Source: Anaerolineae bacterium (GTDB lineage: Bacteria > Chloroflexota > Anaerolineae > Promineifilales > Promineifilaceae). From it: 12,387 nt of DNA. The stretch is from contig JANQSK010001060.1 in the NCBI GenBank assembly GCA_028284105.1, positions 1-12,387 on the forward strand. Reading direction: 5' to 3'. Positions 1 to 6,953 of the stretch are shown here, in pieces. Positions within the stretch are counted from its first letter, which is position 1. Each line of letters starts with the position of its first letter. Below the pieces are notes generated by a model. That model did no database searches and had not been told where the DNA came from. It saw only the letters and a list, made by a program, of their open reading frames with translations. The position numbers and the translations under genes were made by a program.

Positions 1-217
1 ACACAATCACAACAAACACAGTCGGCAAAATGAGAAACAGAATCTTAATCGCTAACGGCCATAATCGCACCCGAGCTAAAAGGCTTTTTTGAGCGAGCTT
101 ATCTTTCGTGAACAAGAGCTGATAGGTCGATGCAATGCTCGGCACGGGAATACCTACGAGCTCATACAGCAGCGAAGCATAAATAATTAACGTAAAAATA
201 CGAACAAAAAGTGTCAA
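1..217 (-). CDS. Membrane protein of unknown function, N-terminal part (runs off the window)
   Basis: A minus-strand frame stays open from a TTG codon at 217 to the window edge (72 codons) and is not interrupted. It begins five bases after the stop codon of the CDP-alcohol phosphatidyltransferase, and AGGA, seven bases before the TTG, could be its ribosome binding site, so the two genes look translationally coupled. The first 20 residues are hydrophobic (TLFVRIFTLIIYASLLYELV). A short polar stretch with FTKDKLAQKS follows, then a second hydrophobic run near the edge (IKILFLILPTVFVVIV). I do not recognise the family. The close coupling suggests a role in the same lipid or envelope process as its upstream neighbour, but that is inference. 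The non-ATG start lowers confidence. Confidence 0.5.
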   Translation of the reverse strand, partial: MTLFVRIFTLIIYASLLYELVGIPVPSIASTYQLLFTKDKLAQKSLLARVRLWPLAIKILFLILPTVFVVIV

Positions 218-222
218 ACAAC

Positions 223-912
223 TTATCCTGGTTGCAAAACTTGATAGGTGAATGTGTACGAGAATGATCCAATCAAAAAAAGGACAGAAATGGCGGCAAA
301 CGGTGTAAAAAGCCAAGATGGAGTGACAAATGGAATGAGTAAGGCAATCATCACCATCGTTGCCACCAGTCGCGCCCCTAGAAAACGGGGCTCTGGTTTA
401 TGCTGTTGGTTAAATAGAACCAGCACAATGATATTCAAATAACGCAAAAGCCCTAAAGCCAATATCCATATCCCCATATATCCATCGAGATAAAGAATGA
501 AGGCGTACATTGTGATATAGAACGCATCCGTTTCTTGGTCAAACTGCGCGCCAAAAAAGCTCTTCATCCCTTTCGTTTCAGCAAGATAGCCATCTACTTT
601 ATCTGAAATCAAAATGATCAAACCAATAAGGCCAATGAAAAATGGTGTTAGCATCGGATAAACGAGCCCAATGACTAAGATTGCAATGACGCGAATAAAA
701 GTGACCCAGTTAGGAGCCATCTGCCAAAAGGAGAGCGTTCGCTCAGGCAGTTCTACCTGCTGGTGCTGCAGGATTAAATACCCAAACGAGAGGGTTCCCG
801 ATACGATGAGAGGAATCGTAGACTCTAAAACGATTGCTAAGATAAAGGTGGAAAAAACGGCGAAAGAATGATATTTTATCCAGCGATTTACAGAATATCT
901 TTGAGCAGACAT
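223..912 (-). CDS. CDP-alcohol phosphatidyltransferase family membrane protein
   Basis: This family moves a phospho-head group from a CDP-activated alcohol such as CDP-diacylglycerol to a second alcohol, within the cytoplasmic membrane. The signature D-x2-D-G-x2-A-R-x8-G-x3-D-x3-D is nearly complete: DKVDG, then YLA, then eight residues to a G, then D and D at the right spacing (GAQFDQETD). The Arg after the Ala is replaced by Glu (AETKG), which is odd because this position is normally near-invariant. Several hydrophobic helices flank the motif. I start at the ATG at 912, giving 229 residues. The frame is open back to an ATG at 999, but that start would overlap the 5' end of the divergent gene at 990, and residues between them contain no family feature. 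The acceptor alcohol cannot be told. It sits head to head with an LTA-synthase-fold enzyme, which suggests head-group or polymer metabolism. Confidence 0.85.
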   Translation of the reverse strand: MSAQRYSVNRWIKYHSFAVFSTFILAIVLESTIPLIVSGTLSFGYLILQHQQVELPERTLSFWQMAPNWVTFIRVIAILVIGLVYPMLTPFFIGLIGLIILISDKVDGYLAETKGMKSFFGAQFDQETDAFYITMYAFILYLDGYMGIWILALGLLRYLNIIVLVLFNQQHKPEPRFLGARLVATMVMIALLIPFVTPSWLFTPFAAISVLFLIGSFSYTFTYQVLQPG

Positions 913-989
913 AAGGAATTTTACCCCATATAGGCCAATGGAAGAAAAGGATTTTATAAAGACTTTTTTCCATTCACTTATTTTTGGCA

Positions 990-2801
990 ATGAACGCATT
1001 ACGCCCCAAGAAGTTTACGTCTATTCCTAAATCCTATCCAAACATTACCTTTTGGATTCTATTTTTTCTGTTGAATGCCATCCTGTTTTTGCCATTTTAT
1101 CTAGTTAATCGAGGGGGTAGCACGTTTTGGCCTAGTTTTGGTAATGAAGTGGGGGATGGCTCAATTCGCTGGACATTTTTGAAGCTTTTTGTTATTCGCC
1201 AAAATGCTGACCTGTTTCGTCTCTCAGTAGATTGGGTTGTACTGGTTGCACTTTGGGTGTGGCTTCCGCCTTTCAGACAAGCATTCATTCGAAAAGCGAT
1301 TACAGTCTTTTTTATCTTTGGAGTCATTTACAACACGTACAGCACGTTGATGTTTGCTTTTTATAATGAATACCCTAATTTTTACGATGATACGCTTCTT
1401 CTCATCAGCGGCATTGAGGGATTAACGCGCTACATTGGCATTCCTTATTACATGTACGCTGTCGTTTTGTTCGGGATTGGGCTATTTTGTTGGGTTTGTG
1501 CCAAGTTGATTCAGAGAATAACGGCCGTTTCTCTCACCCAAAATCTCAATCGCGCCTCTCATCTATTATTAGCACTTATAGTCCTTTACACGCTTGCCAT
1601 GGTGGGTCGCTACGCAGAGTTTATGAGCCATCCGCGCATCGTAACGGGGAGCATCACGGCCAAGCTTTATCGCAACATCACCCAATCCTCTAGCACCTAC
1701 CAGAACCGTCAATTGCTCCTCAAAGTGAGTGACGATTTACGCTCAACTTATAACTATGATTCATTTGATTTAGAAGAAAAGCCAGACATCTTTTTCATTT
1801 TTGTTGAATCGTATGGGGATGCTATTTATCAATCAGACGCAATGCGGCTTCCCTATCTAGAAAGAGTGCAACAAATACAAGCGAATTTAGAACAAGCGGG
1901 CTGGCAAACAGCCTCAATTCGAAGTGAAGCCCCAATCCGAGGAGGAAAATCTTGGCTAGCTTATACCTCTTTCCTCTTTGGCATCCGCGTAGACGATGAA
2001 GCCCAATATGATGTTTTGCTCAATGAGTTCTCAGATGGAAGTTATCCCCATTTGGGCAACTATCTTAAAGACCAAGGGTATGATTATCAGCGCATCACGC
2101 CTTTGTTAGTCACCTTAGAACGAGACGCCATCGCTTGGGACGAAACCCGACGATTTATGGGATATGACGAGTGGCTATTTCTCAACAACATGAATAATTA
2201 TGCAGGTCCAGTCTACGGTTGGGGACCTTCTCCCCCTGACCAATATACGCTCTCATTTTTGCGAGAAGCTGCTGAACAGCAACGACCAGACAAACCTCAT
2301 GCATATTTCTACATCACGCACAACTCTCATTTGCCTTGGGCTGATCCACCCCCATTATTTGAAGATTGGCAAACCATAGCGGACGCACCCGTCCAGCCGC
2401 CCGTTAGCTATGATCCGTCTCATGAATCACAAGAGGCCTATTTAAATTCAATGTTTTATCAGTTGGAGATGGTGAGTCAGGTCATTCAAGATGGCCCAGA
2501 TGATGCACTTTACGTGGTCGTAGGGGATCATCAACCTCCCCTCCGCGCTTTCTCAAATTATGAAGGCACAGCTACACCGCTACACATCATTTCGAAAAAT
2601 AGTGACCTCATCAATAATTTAGGTAATTACGACTTTACCGAAGGGTTTGTTCTTGAATCAGCTACTCTCAAGCATGAAGCCTTTTATTCGCTATTTATGC
2701 AGGTTCTATTAACGACGTTTGCTGATTACGGTACAAATGAGCTACCTCCAATATTGAAAGATGGTCTTGATTTAAATGGATTAGCAAATGGAATAAATTG
2801 A
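990..2801 (+). CDS. Membrane-anchored sulfatase/LTA synthase-like (alkaline phosphatase superfamily) enzyme
   Basis: This is an integral membrane protein with an extracytoplasmic hydrolase/transferase domain of the sulfatase/LtaS type. Counting from the ATG at 990 (603 residues), hydrophobic segments lie near residues 19-40, 77-95, 103-124, 153-174 and 189-206. The catalytic domain runs from about 255 to the end. Visible active-site elements are Glu273 in VESYGD (metal ligand), Ser321 in RGGKSW (aligned by inference with the LtaS nucleophile Thr of the GKT motif), His444/His447 in THNSHLPW, and Asp513-His514 in GDHQPP (metal ligands). Five helices plus this fold is the LtaS layout. The substrate could be a phosphoglycerol, phosphoethanolamine or sulfate group; the sequence cannot decide. 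A TTG at 984 adds two residues; I prefer ATG 990, though no clear Shine-Dalgarno precedes either. It diverges from a CDP-alcohol phosphatidyltransferase, a fitting functional neighbour. Confidence 0.85.
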   Translation: MNALRPKKFTSIPKSYPNITFWILFFLLNAILFLPFYLVNRGGSTFWPSFGNEVGDGSIRWTFLKLFVIRQNADLFRLSVDWVVLVALWVWLPPFRQAFIRKAITVFFIFGVIYNTYSTLMFAFYNEYPNFYDDTLLLISGIEGLTRYIGIPYYMYAVVLFGIGLFCWVCAKLIQRITAVSLTQNLNRASHLLLALIVLYTLAMVGRYAEFMSHPRIVTGSITAKLYRNITQSSSTYQNRQLLLKVSDDLRSTYNYDSFDLEEKPDIFFIFVESYGDAIYQSDAMRLPYLERVQQIQANLEQAGWQTASIRSEAPIRGGKSWLAYTSFLFGIRVDDEAQYDVLLNEFSDGSYPHLGNYLKDQGYDYQRITPLLVTLERDAIAWDETRRFMGYDEWLFLNNMNNYAGPVYGWGPSPPDQYTLSFLREAAEQQRPDKPHAYFYITHNSHLPWADPPPLFEDWQTIADAPVQPPVSYDPSHESQEAYLNSMFYQLEMVSQVIQDGPDDALYVVVGDHQPPLRAFSNYEGTATPLHIISKNSDLINNLGNYDFTEGFVLESATLKHEAFYSLFMQVLLTTFADYGTNELPPILKDGLDLNGLANGIN

Positions 2802-2855
2802 GGCTGGAACATAGTTTAGGTCCATTTCCATAATAAATCGATAATGTTTCCTTTA

Positions 2856-2883
2856 TTGACTTTTAATAACCCTGTCCTAAACT
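2856..2883 (+). promoter_or_regulatory. Candidate promoter of msrB, apparently giving a leaderless transcript
   Basis: TTGACT (2856-2861), a 16-base spacer and TAAACT (2878-2883) end six bases before the msrB ATG at 2890, and there is no Shine-Dalgarno sequence in front of that ATG. If used, transcription would start at or next to the ATG. An inverted repeat, AGTTTAGG (2813-2820) and CCTAAACT (2876-2883), places one arm on the -10 box, so it may be an operator. Confidence 0.35.
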
Positions 2884-2889
2884 TAAATT

Positions 2890-3285
2890 ATGGAAAAAAT
2901 AAATCGAACTGACGAAGAGTGGCGCAAGCTGCTCACACCTGAACAGTATCACATTTTAAGACAGGCTGGCACAGAACGGCCGTTTACTGGTGAATACGTC
3001 GATACCGAAGATGATGGCACCTATGTGTGCGCTGGGTGCAAAGCCCCCTTATTTTCATCAGACACCAAGTTTCATTCAGGGTCGGGTTGGCCAAGCTTTT
3101 GGGATGTCATGGATAAAGGGAATGTTGAACTGCACGAAGATCGCAGCTACGGCATGGTTCGCACCGAAATCAATTGCGCCAAATGTGGTGGCCACCTTGG
3201 ACACGTCTTCCCAGATGGTCCTCGTGACAAAACTGGTATGCGTTTTTGCATCAATTCAGCAGCCCTCGAATTTAAACCTGAGTAA
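2890..3285 (+). CDS. msrB: Peptide-methionine (R)-S-oxide reductase MsrB
   Basis: This cytoplasmic repair enzyme reduces the R epimer of methionine sulfoxide, free or in proteins. The 131-residue length matches a stand-alone MsrB domain. Two CxxC zinc pairs are present (Cys47/Cys50 and Cys96/Cys99), with the conserved SGSGWPSFW (63-71), GGHLGHVFPDG (100-110) and the catalytic Cys120 in RFCINSAAL. These five are the only cysteines, so there is no separate resolving cysteine; reduction of the sulfenate must be direct or use another thiol. The start ATG lacks a ribosome binding site and sits just after a candidate -10 box. The gene appears to be a single transcription unit, closed by a terminator about 50 bases downstream. 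No msrA lies in the window. Confidence 0.97.
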   Translation: MEKINRTDEEWRKLLTPEQYHILRQAGTERPFTGEYVDTEDDGTYVCAGCKAPLFSSDTKFHSGSGWPSFWDVMDKGNVELHEDRSYGMVRTEINCAKCGGHLGHVFPDGPRDKTGMRFCINSAALEFKPE

Positions 3286-3335
3286 CTCATCTTAGATTAA
3301 ATAAAAAGAAAGGTTCATACTTTTCAGGTAATTAG

Positions 3336-3380
3336 AAAGAGCTTTATGCATTTTTAAATGAATGCATAAAGCTCTTTTTT
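3336..3380 (+). terminator. Rho-independent terminator after msrB
   Basis: A perfect 17-base-pair stem (3336-3352 with 3361-3377) is closed by an eight-base loop and followed by a T-rich run. The stem is AT-rich with a GAGC core. The A tract on the left side means it could also act on the minus strand, but no minus gene ends here. Confidence 0.85.
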
Positions 3381-3410
3381 GTTTTGGGAAAGCAATTTCG
3401 AAATTGGGTA

Positions 3411-3439
3411 TTGACTCTACCGTCGCGGGAGACTTTATA
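3411..3439 (+). promoter_or_regulatory. Candidate promoter within the msrB-to-3732 gap
   Basis: TTGACT (3411-3416), a 17-base spacer and TTTATA (3434-3439; TATACT overlaps at 3436-3441) form a sigma-70-like promoter on the plus strand. A transcript from here would carry both hairpin elements at 3526-3645 in a leader of about 280 bases before the membrane protein gene at 3732. The rest of this 446-base gap (3286-3731) holds the msrB terminator, the two hairpins and an open frame without a good start at about 3383-3529. Confidence 0.3.
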
Positions 3440-3525
3440 CTTAAAAATGTAAGAGCGCTGAGCGCAAAGGTAATTGACAGGAAGTTTTCTAAAGACGATA
3501 CGACACAATTCCCGTCAATCACCAA

Positions 3526-3577
3526 GTAAATCACAAAATTGCAGCTGATTTAATTTTTAAATCTTTCTGTGATTTAC
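3526..3577. repeat. 52-base nested palindrome, element A of a hairpin family
   Basis: The outer arms GTAAATCACA (3526-3535) and TGTGATTTAC (3568-3577) pair perfectly over ten bases. Between them GATTTAA-TTT-TTAAATC (3547-3563) is a perfect seven-pair inner hairpin with a three-base loop. No T tract follows, so it is not a standard terminator. The same left arm recurs at 6984, upstream of another small membrane protein gene. Confidence 0.7.
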
Positions 3578-3592
3578 ATATTCTCAATAAAG

Positions 3593-3645
3593 AATCAATC
3601 AAATAAAAATCTTGTTTCACAAACTCAGAGAAAGTTTGGTTGATT
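3593..3645. repeat. 53-base palindrome, element D of the hairpin family
   Basis: The arms AATCAATCAAA (3593-3603) and TTTGGTTGATT (3635-3645) pair over eleven positions; the only non-Watson-Crick pair is a T-G that would be a U-G wobble in RNA. A small inner hairpin GTTT-CAC-AAAC lies at 3614-3624. It starts 15 bases after element A and ends 86 bases before the start codon at 3732. Confidence 0.6.
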
Positions 3646-3731
3646 TCACATTGCTAATTTACAAAAGACAAAATCAACATATTTTATCTGCTTCGATTTA
3701 GAGAGGGAGCAGACTAAGAAGGAAGAATCGA

Positions 3732-4160
3732 ATGAATCATATTAAAGTACCCACATTTGTTTTAGTAATCACTGCATTAACCGGATTAATCGCCACCGTT
3801 TTAGGTCTCGTCGCTTGGTTCGCACCCGATGTTTTCCCTGGACCATCAGCAGTTGGGGCACCAACACATGCAGTTTTGTCATGGGGTGCAAGAGAGTTAG
3901 CTATGGGTGTTGCCTCATGGATAGCTATTTTCTTGATTAAAGATGCCCGTGGCTATCTTGTTGTCTTAGGCAGCGCTTGGGTCCGTGAAACGATGGATTT
4001 TATTGACGGCTTTCGTATCGCAGACACACCAGGTCGTTTATTTGTCATCGTCGGTGTATCCGTTGTTGTTCACACCATCGCAGTGGTTATGACCTATCGC
4101 ACCATTAAAAATGCTGAACAAGATAATCCTCAGCTTGAAGCCCAAACGATGACAGGTTAA
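3732..4160 (+). CDS. Small four-helix membrane protein (DUF4267-like, tentative)
   Basis: The protein has 142 residues and probably four membrane segments: about 7-30, 47-69, 74-88 and 103-125. The middle of the protein carries conserved-looking charged residues at helix ends, Arg54-Glu55 in GAREL and Arg85-Glu86 with Asp89 and Asp92 in WVRETMDFIDGFR. This pattern reminds me of small DUF4267/DUF4345-type membrane proteins, whose function is unknown; I make that assignment from memory only. GAAGGAAG, a few bases before the ATG, is a good ribosome binding site. The gene is preceded by a long gap with two hairpin elements and a possible upstream promoter, and is closed by a strong terminator 24 bases downstream, so it appears to be transcribed alone. 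The C-terminal tail (from about 126) is polar and probably cytoplasmic. Confidence 0.8.
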   Translation: MNHIKVPTFVLVITALTGLIATVLGLVAWFAPDVFPGPSAVGAPTHAVLSWGARELAMGVASWIAIFLIKDARGYLVVLGSAWVRETMDFIDGFRIADTPGRLFVIVGVSVVVHTIAVVMTYRTIKNAEQDNPQLEAQTMTG

Positions 4161-4183
4161 AAAGTTCACTACCCAATTACTTC

Positions 4184-4226
4184 ATCGAAAAAGACACGGC
4201 CGAAAAACGGCCGTGTCTTTTTCGAT
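4184..4226. terminator. Strong rho-independent terminator containing ACGGCCGT
   Basis: A perfect 19-base-pair stem (4184-4202 with 4208-4226) encloses a five-A loop. The stem has a GACACGGCCG core and ends in CTTTTT, a classic GC core with T tract; the A tract on the other arm makes it potentially bidirectional. The right arm includes one of ten copies of the overrepresented octamer ACGGCCGT (4207-4214). Confidence 0.92.
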
Positions 4227-4235
4227 TCCCAATAT

Positions 4236-4264
4236 TTGACGCCCCATCTTTACAAACCGATAAT
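4236..4264 (+). promoter_or_regulatory. Promoter of the MFS transporter gene
   Basis: TTGACG (4236-4241), a 17-base spacer and GATAAT (4259-4264) match sigma-70 consensus well. The predicted start near 4271 gives a leader of about 26 bases containing AAAAGG (4282-4287), nine bases before the ATG at 4297. It lies ten bases after the preceding terminator, so the transporter is an independent unit. Confidence 0.65.
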
Positions 4265-4296
4265 TCCACTTTTGCACAATCAAAAGGCATAGTTTT

Positions 4297-5595
4297 ATGA
4301 AGCAATTAAAGAATTGGCGCGACTGGGAACGTTGGCAATATTTTAATCACAACACGCGCCAACTTCTGATCGCCTCAGGCATCGTTGGGTTAACCTTCGA
4401 AGGCATTATCGTTGTTTTATACAATCTCTACGTGTTGCGATTGGGATATGGCCCCGAATTTATTGGCGTTGCAAATTCTGCGGGGCTCCTCACCTTTGCG
4501 ATTGTGAGTCTCATTGTGGGATTTGTGGGGGTTGGTAAACGCGTACGCCAATTGATGATTTGGGGGCTCATCATCATTATTTTTGGCATCACCTTGCTAC
4601 CCCTCGCTGAAATTGCACCCCCTGAATGGCAATCTGTTCTCGTTATTGGATGTACGATTGCTTATCACACAGGCGTCTCTTGTTATTTTGTATCCGTTCC
4701 TCCCTTTATTATGCATAATACGATTGGCAAAGAGCACCTCGATGTCCTCGCCGTTGAAAGCACAGCGTTTTCCATTAGTGCCTTTACGGGTAGTATTTTA
4801 GGCGGCTTTATTCCACAATGGCTGGCGCCATTGCTCTCTGTGAGTACGGATGATCCAGCACCGTTTCGCTGGACATTTATCTTAACAATCGTTTTGATCG
4901 TGCCCGCCATTGTGGCCATGATCCGCACGGATTCTGAGATCGTGCGGCGCGATTTACCTGAGAAAGCGAAGGATGATTCCACTGAGCAAAATAGTGGCGG
5001 AAATACGGCCGTTACGCCAGCCCGCCTCTTTATCACCTTCGTGATCATCATGACACTAGTGCGCATCATTCAAAGTGCGGGCATGAACACATCATTCACC
5101 TATTTCAACGTCTATTTTGATAATCAACTTCAAATCGATACGCGCATCATTGGCTTAATTACTGGTGGTGCCCGTTTATTGGGAGCAGCGCTCGTCTTCT
5201 CAATGCCGGCCATCGTCCGTCGTTGGGGGGAAGAAAGCGTGCTAATTGTTGTCTCATTACTCGGTGCCGCAGGTATTCTGCTATTGGGATATAGTCCAGT
5301 TTGGTGGCTTGCGGGTTTGGGTCAATTAATCGCCCTCGGCATGAACAGTATACGCTTCACGCTATTCACCTCCTACGTGATGGAAGAATCCCCCATGCGA
5401 TGGCACTCCTTAATGGCTGGACTTAATGAGACAACAGGTGGACTCGGGTTTGCTAGCATGGCACTACTTGGTGGATACATCATCACATCAAGAGGCTACG
5501 CCACCCTCTTTTTAATCGGTGCTATCCTCCTCGCCATCGGTACCGTCATCTTTTGGATCTATATTCGACTTTATCCAGCCACGCCCAAACAGTGA
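4297..5595 (+). CDS. MFS family transporter (substrate unknown)
   Basis: This 432-residue polytopic protein has the length and hydrophobic periodicity of a twelve-helix major facilitator permease. The first helix starts near residue 22 (QLLIASGIVGLTFEGIIVVL). A basic loop, GVGKRVRQL, near residues 73-81 matches the conserved loop between helices 2 and 3. A polar central loop (about residues 206-242, rich in Asp, Glu, Lys and Ser) separates the two six-helix halves. Helices with small-residue motifs such as GLITGGARLLGAALVF and LAGLNETTGGLGFASM follow in the second half. It would drive import or export across the cytoplasmic membrane using an ion gradient. Nothing in the neighbourhood indicates the substrate. 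One ACGGCCGT copy at 5005 encodes TAV in the polar loop. It ends convergently towards a minus-strand oxidoreductase. Confidence 0.9.
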   Translation: MKQLKNWRDWERWQYFNHNTRQLLIASGIVGLTFEGIIVVLYNLYVLRLGYGPEFIGVANSAGLLTFAIVSLIVGFVGVGKRVRQLMIWGLIIIIFGITLLPLAEIAPPEWQSVLVIGCTIAYHTGVSCYFVSVPPFIMHNTIGKEHLDVLAVESTAFSISAFTGSILGGFIPQWLAPLLSVSTDDPAPFRWTFILTIVLIVPAIVAMIRTDSEIVRRDLPEKAKDDSTEQNSGGNTAVTPARLFITFVIIMTLVRIIQSAGMNTSFTYFNVYFDNQLQIDTRIIGLITGGARLLGAALVFSMPAIVRRWGEESVLIVVSLLGAAGILLLGYSPVWWLAGLGQLIALGMNSIRFTLFTSYVMEESPMRWHSLMAGLNETTGGLGFASMALLGGYIITSRGYATLFLIGAILLAIGTVIFWIYIRLYPATPKQ

Positions 5596-5613
5596 CAATA
5601 AAAGAGGCGGCTT

Positions 5614-5665
5614 AAGTGAAACGAAGTTCCTGTTTTGAATAAAATGACAGCTTCAAATTTCACTT
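5614..5665. repeat. 52-base nested palindrome, element F of the hairpin family
   Basis: The arms AAGTGAAA (5614-5621) and TTTCACTT (5658-5665) pair perfectly. The pairing continues inward through GAAG with CTTC and CTGT with ACAG, with small bulges, to a GAAT apex, giving a long rod. It lies 18 bases after the stop of the MFS gene. No T tract follows on either strand, so it is at best an atypical terminator between convergent genes. Confidence 0.65.
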
Positions 5666-5672
5666 CCTCGAG

Positions 5673-5721
5673 GTTCCGAAACTTATTGCTAACAGGGTTA
5701 TCAATTTAGAAACTTCGGAAC
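5673..5721. repeat. 49-base nested palindrome, element G of the hairpin family
   Basis: The outer arms GTTCCGAA (5673-5680) and TTCGGAAC (5714-5721) pair perfectly. Inside, TTGCTAAC-AGG-GTTATCAA (about 5686-5704) is an inner hairpin with one mismatch and a three-base loop. It follows element F after seven bases and ends two bases before the stop codon of the minus-strand oxidoreductase. Confidence 0.65.
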
Positions 5722-5723
5722 AC

Positions 5724-6722
5724 TTAATCCTTCCCAAATGAGACAGCAACTTTGACAACATTCTCTGGTTGATTAGCGAGTAGCTGAAAACCTTTGTCAA
5801 GTTCTGCAAAAGGGACGCGTTGTGATATCAGAGACGATAAATCTTTGATCGCTCCTCGTTGAATCGCACCAAAAAACCAGCGGGCAAAAGCGTTCAGTTC
5901 CCAGCTCCCATCAGCAGAAATCATTTCTAGCTCACCCAAATGGAAATCAACCCCAAATACAGGATGCTTTGGATAAGCCCCTTTGAGCTGAGCCAATACA
6001 CACACCTTCCCATTTCTCCTAGTCACAGCCATACTATCTACCAGTGCCTCATATGATGATGAACATTCCAATACAACATCCACGCAATCTGGACCAAATT
6101 TTTCTAATATTTGATGATGTGCTGGCTCTTCTGAAATATTGATACACACATCCGCCCCAAATTGTTTGGCCAGCTTCAAGCGATGCTCATGTAAATCGGT
6201 CACAATAATTCGGCCTGCACCCGCCAAGCGCGCACAAATCAATGCCGCTATTCCTACAATGCCTTGACCGGTCACCATCACTGTGTCCCCTAATTGCATT
6301 CGAGAGCGGCGAACACCATGTGAGGCAACATTCATCAATGTCGAGAAGATAGCCTCGTCGTCACTGACGCCATCTGGAATTGGAGACACTTTCTCGGCGG
6401 GCCAAATATATTCATCCGCATGACCATAATTAGCAATTACCCTCTGTCCAACTTTCAATCTCTCAACACCAGAGCCCACAGCAACAATGTCTGCCACTTT
6501 TTCATATCCTAAAAACCGTGGAAAGGTAGGATGCGGTAATCGAACATTTTGATAATTTGGGTTGAGCTGCGGATCAGTGCCAAAATACCAAGCGCTCTCA
6601 GTGCCTGTACTGATCGCCCCTAATCGGCTTCTCAAATGGACATCGTTTGGACCGATCTCAGGTAAGCTGAAGGATTCTAAACGGATATCTTTTGGGGCAT
6701 ATAACATATATCGATTGCTCAT
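5724..6722 (-). CDS. MDR-family dehydrogenase lacking zinc ligands (BchC/threonine dehydrogenase-like)
   Basis: This 332-residue medium-chain dehydrogenase/reductase has an N-terminal GroES-like domain and a Rossmann domain with GQGIVG at 152-157. Asp176, at the end of the second strand (RIIVTD), suggests NAD(H) rather than NADP(H). The catalytic zinc Cys of classical alcohol dehydrogenases is missing (ISTGTES at 37-43), the usual GHE is GYE (72-74), and the four-Cys structural-zinc loop is absent. It is therefore probably zinc-independent, resembling the BchC/bacteriochlorophyllide-dehydrogenase-like branch with its ISTGTE motif. I do not infer bacteriochlorophyll synthesis, since no other such gene is visible. 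A purine-rich AAGAGAG precedes the ATG. It is divergent from the zinc-ribbon protein, sharing a 324-base gap with three hairpin elements, and converges on the MFS gene. Confidence 0.85.
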   Translation of the reverse strand: MSNRYMLYAPKDIRLESFSLPEIGPNDVHLRSRLGAISTGTESAWYFGTDPQLNPNYQNVRLPHPTFPRFLGYEKVADIVAVGSGVERLKVGQRVIANYGHADEYIWPAEKVSPIPDGVSDDEAIFSTLMNVASHGVRRSRMQLGDTVMVTGQGIVGIAALICARLAGAGRIIVTDLHEHRLKLAKQFGADVCINISEEPAHHQILEKFGPDCVDVVLECSSSYEALVDSMAVTRRNGKVCVLAQLKGAYPKHPVFGVDFHLGELEMISADGSWELNAFARWFFGAIQRGAIKDLSSLISQRVPFAELDKGFQLLANQPENVVKVAVSFGKD

Positions 6723-6830
6723 AGCACACTCTCTTTTATTTGATTATTGATGAATCACAGATATTCTCATCAAACTTTTTATGATTTCCTAGCCACATGC
6801 GGGTACAATGAATATACCAACTTTGTCTAT

Positions 6831-6881
6831 GTGAAAATCACAACGCACCTTGGAAAGAATTGGCTGAATGTTGGTTTTCAC
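6831..6881. repeat. 51-base palindrome, element E of the hairpin family
   Basis: GTGAAAATCA (6831-6840) pairs with TGGTTTTCAC (6872-6881); nine pairs are Watson-Crick and the tenth is T-G. The 31-base interior has no strong inner hairpin. It is the first of three elements in the 324-base divergent gap 6723-7046. A possible -10 box, TACAAT, lies at 6804-6809 with no good -35. Confidence 0.6.
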
Positions 6882-6884
6882 TGA

Positions 6885-6937
6885 GTAAATTTCAAATTCC
6901 TAAATTGTCTTGTTTCAAGAAGTATTCTGAAATTTAC
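6885..6937. repeat. 53-base nested palindrome, element C of the hairpin family
   Basis: GTAAATTTCA (6885-6894) and TGAAATTTAC (6928-6937) pair perfectly. Inside, TCTTG-TTT-CAAGA (6908-6920) is a five-pair inner hairpin with a three-base loop. It begins three bases after element E. Compared with element A, two arm positions have changed together, so pairing is kept. Confidence 0.7.
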
Positions 6938-6953
6938 ACAATAGTGAAGATTC

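Noticed and set aside
3292..3534. 80-codon open frame on the minus strand
   Set aside because: It runs through the msrB terminator stem and a hairpin arm, has no good ribosome binding site, and its composition follows the AT-rich palindromes.
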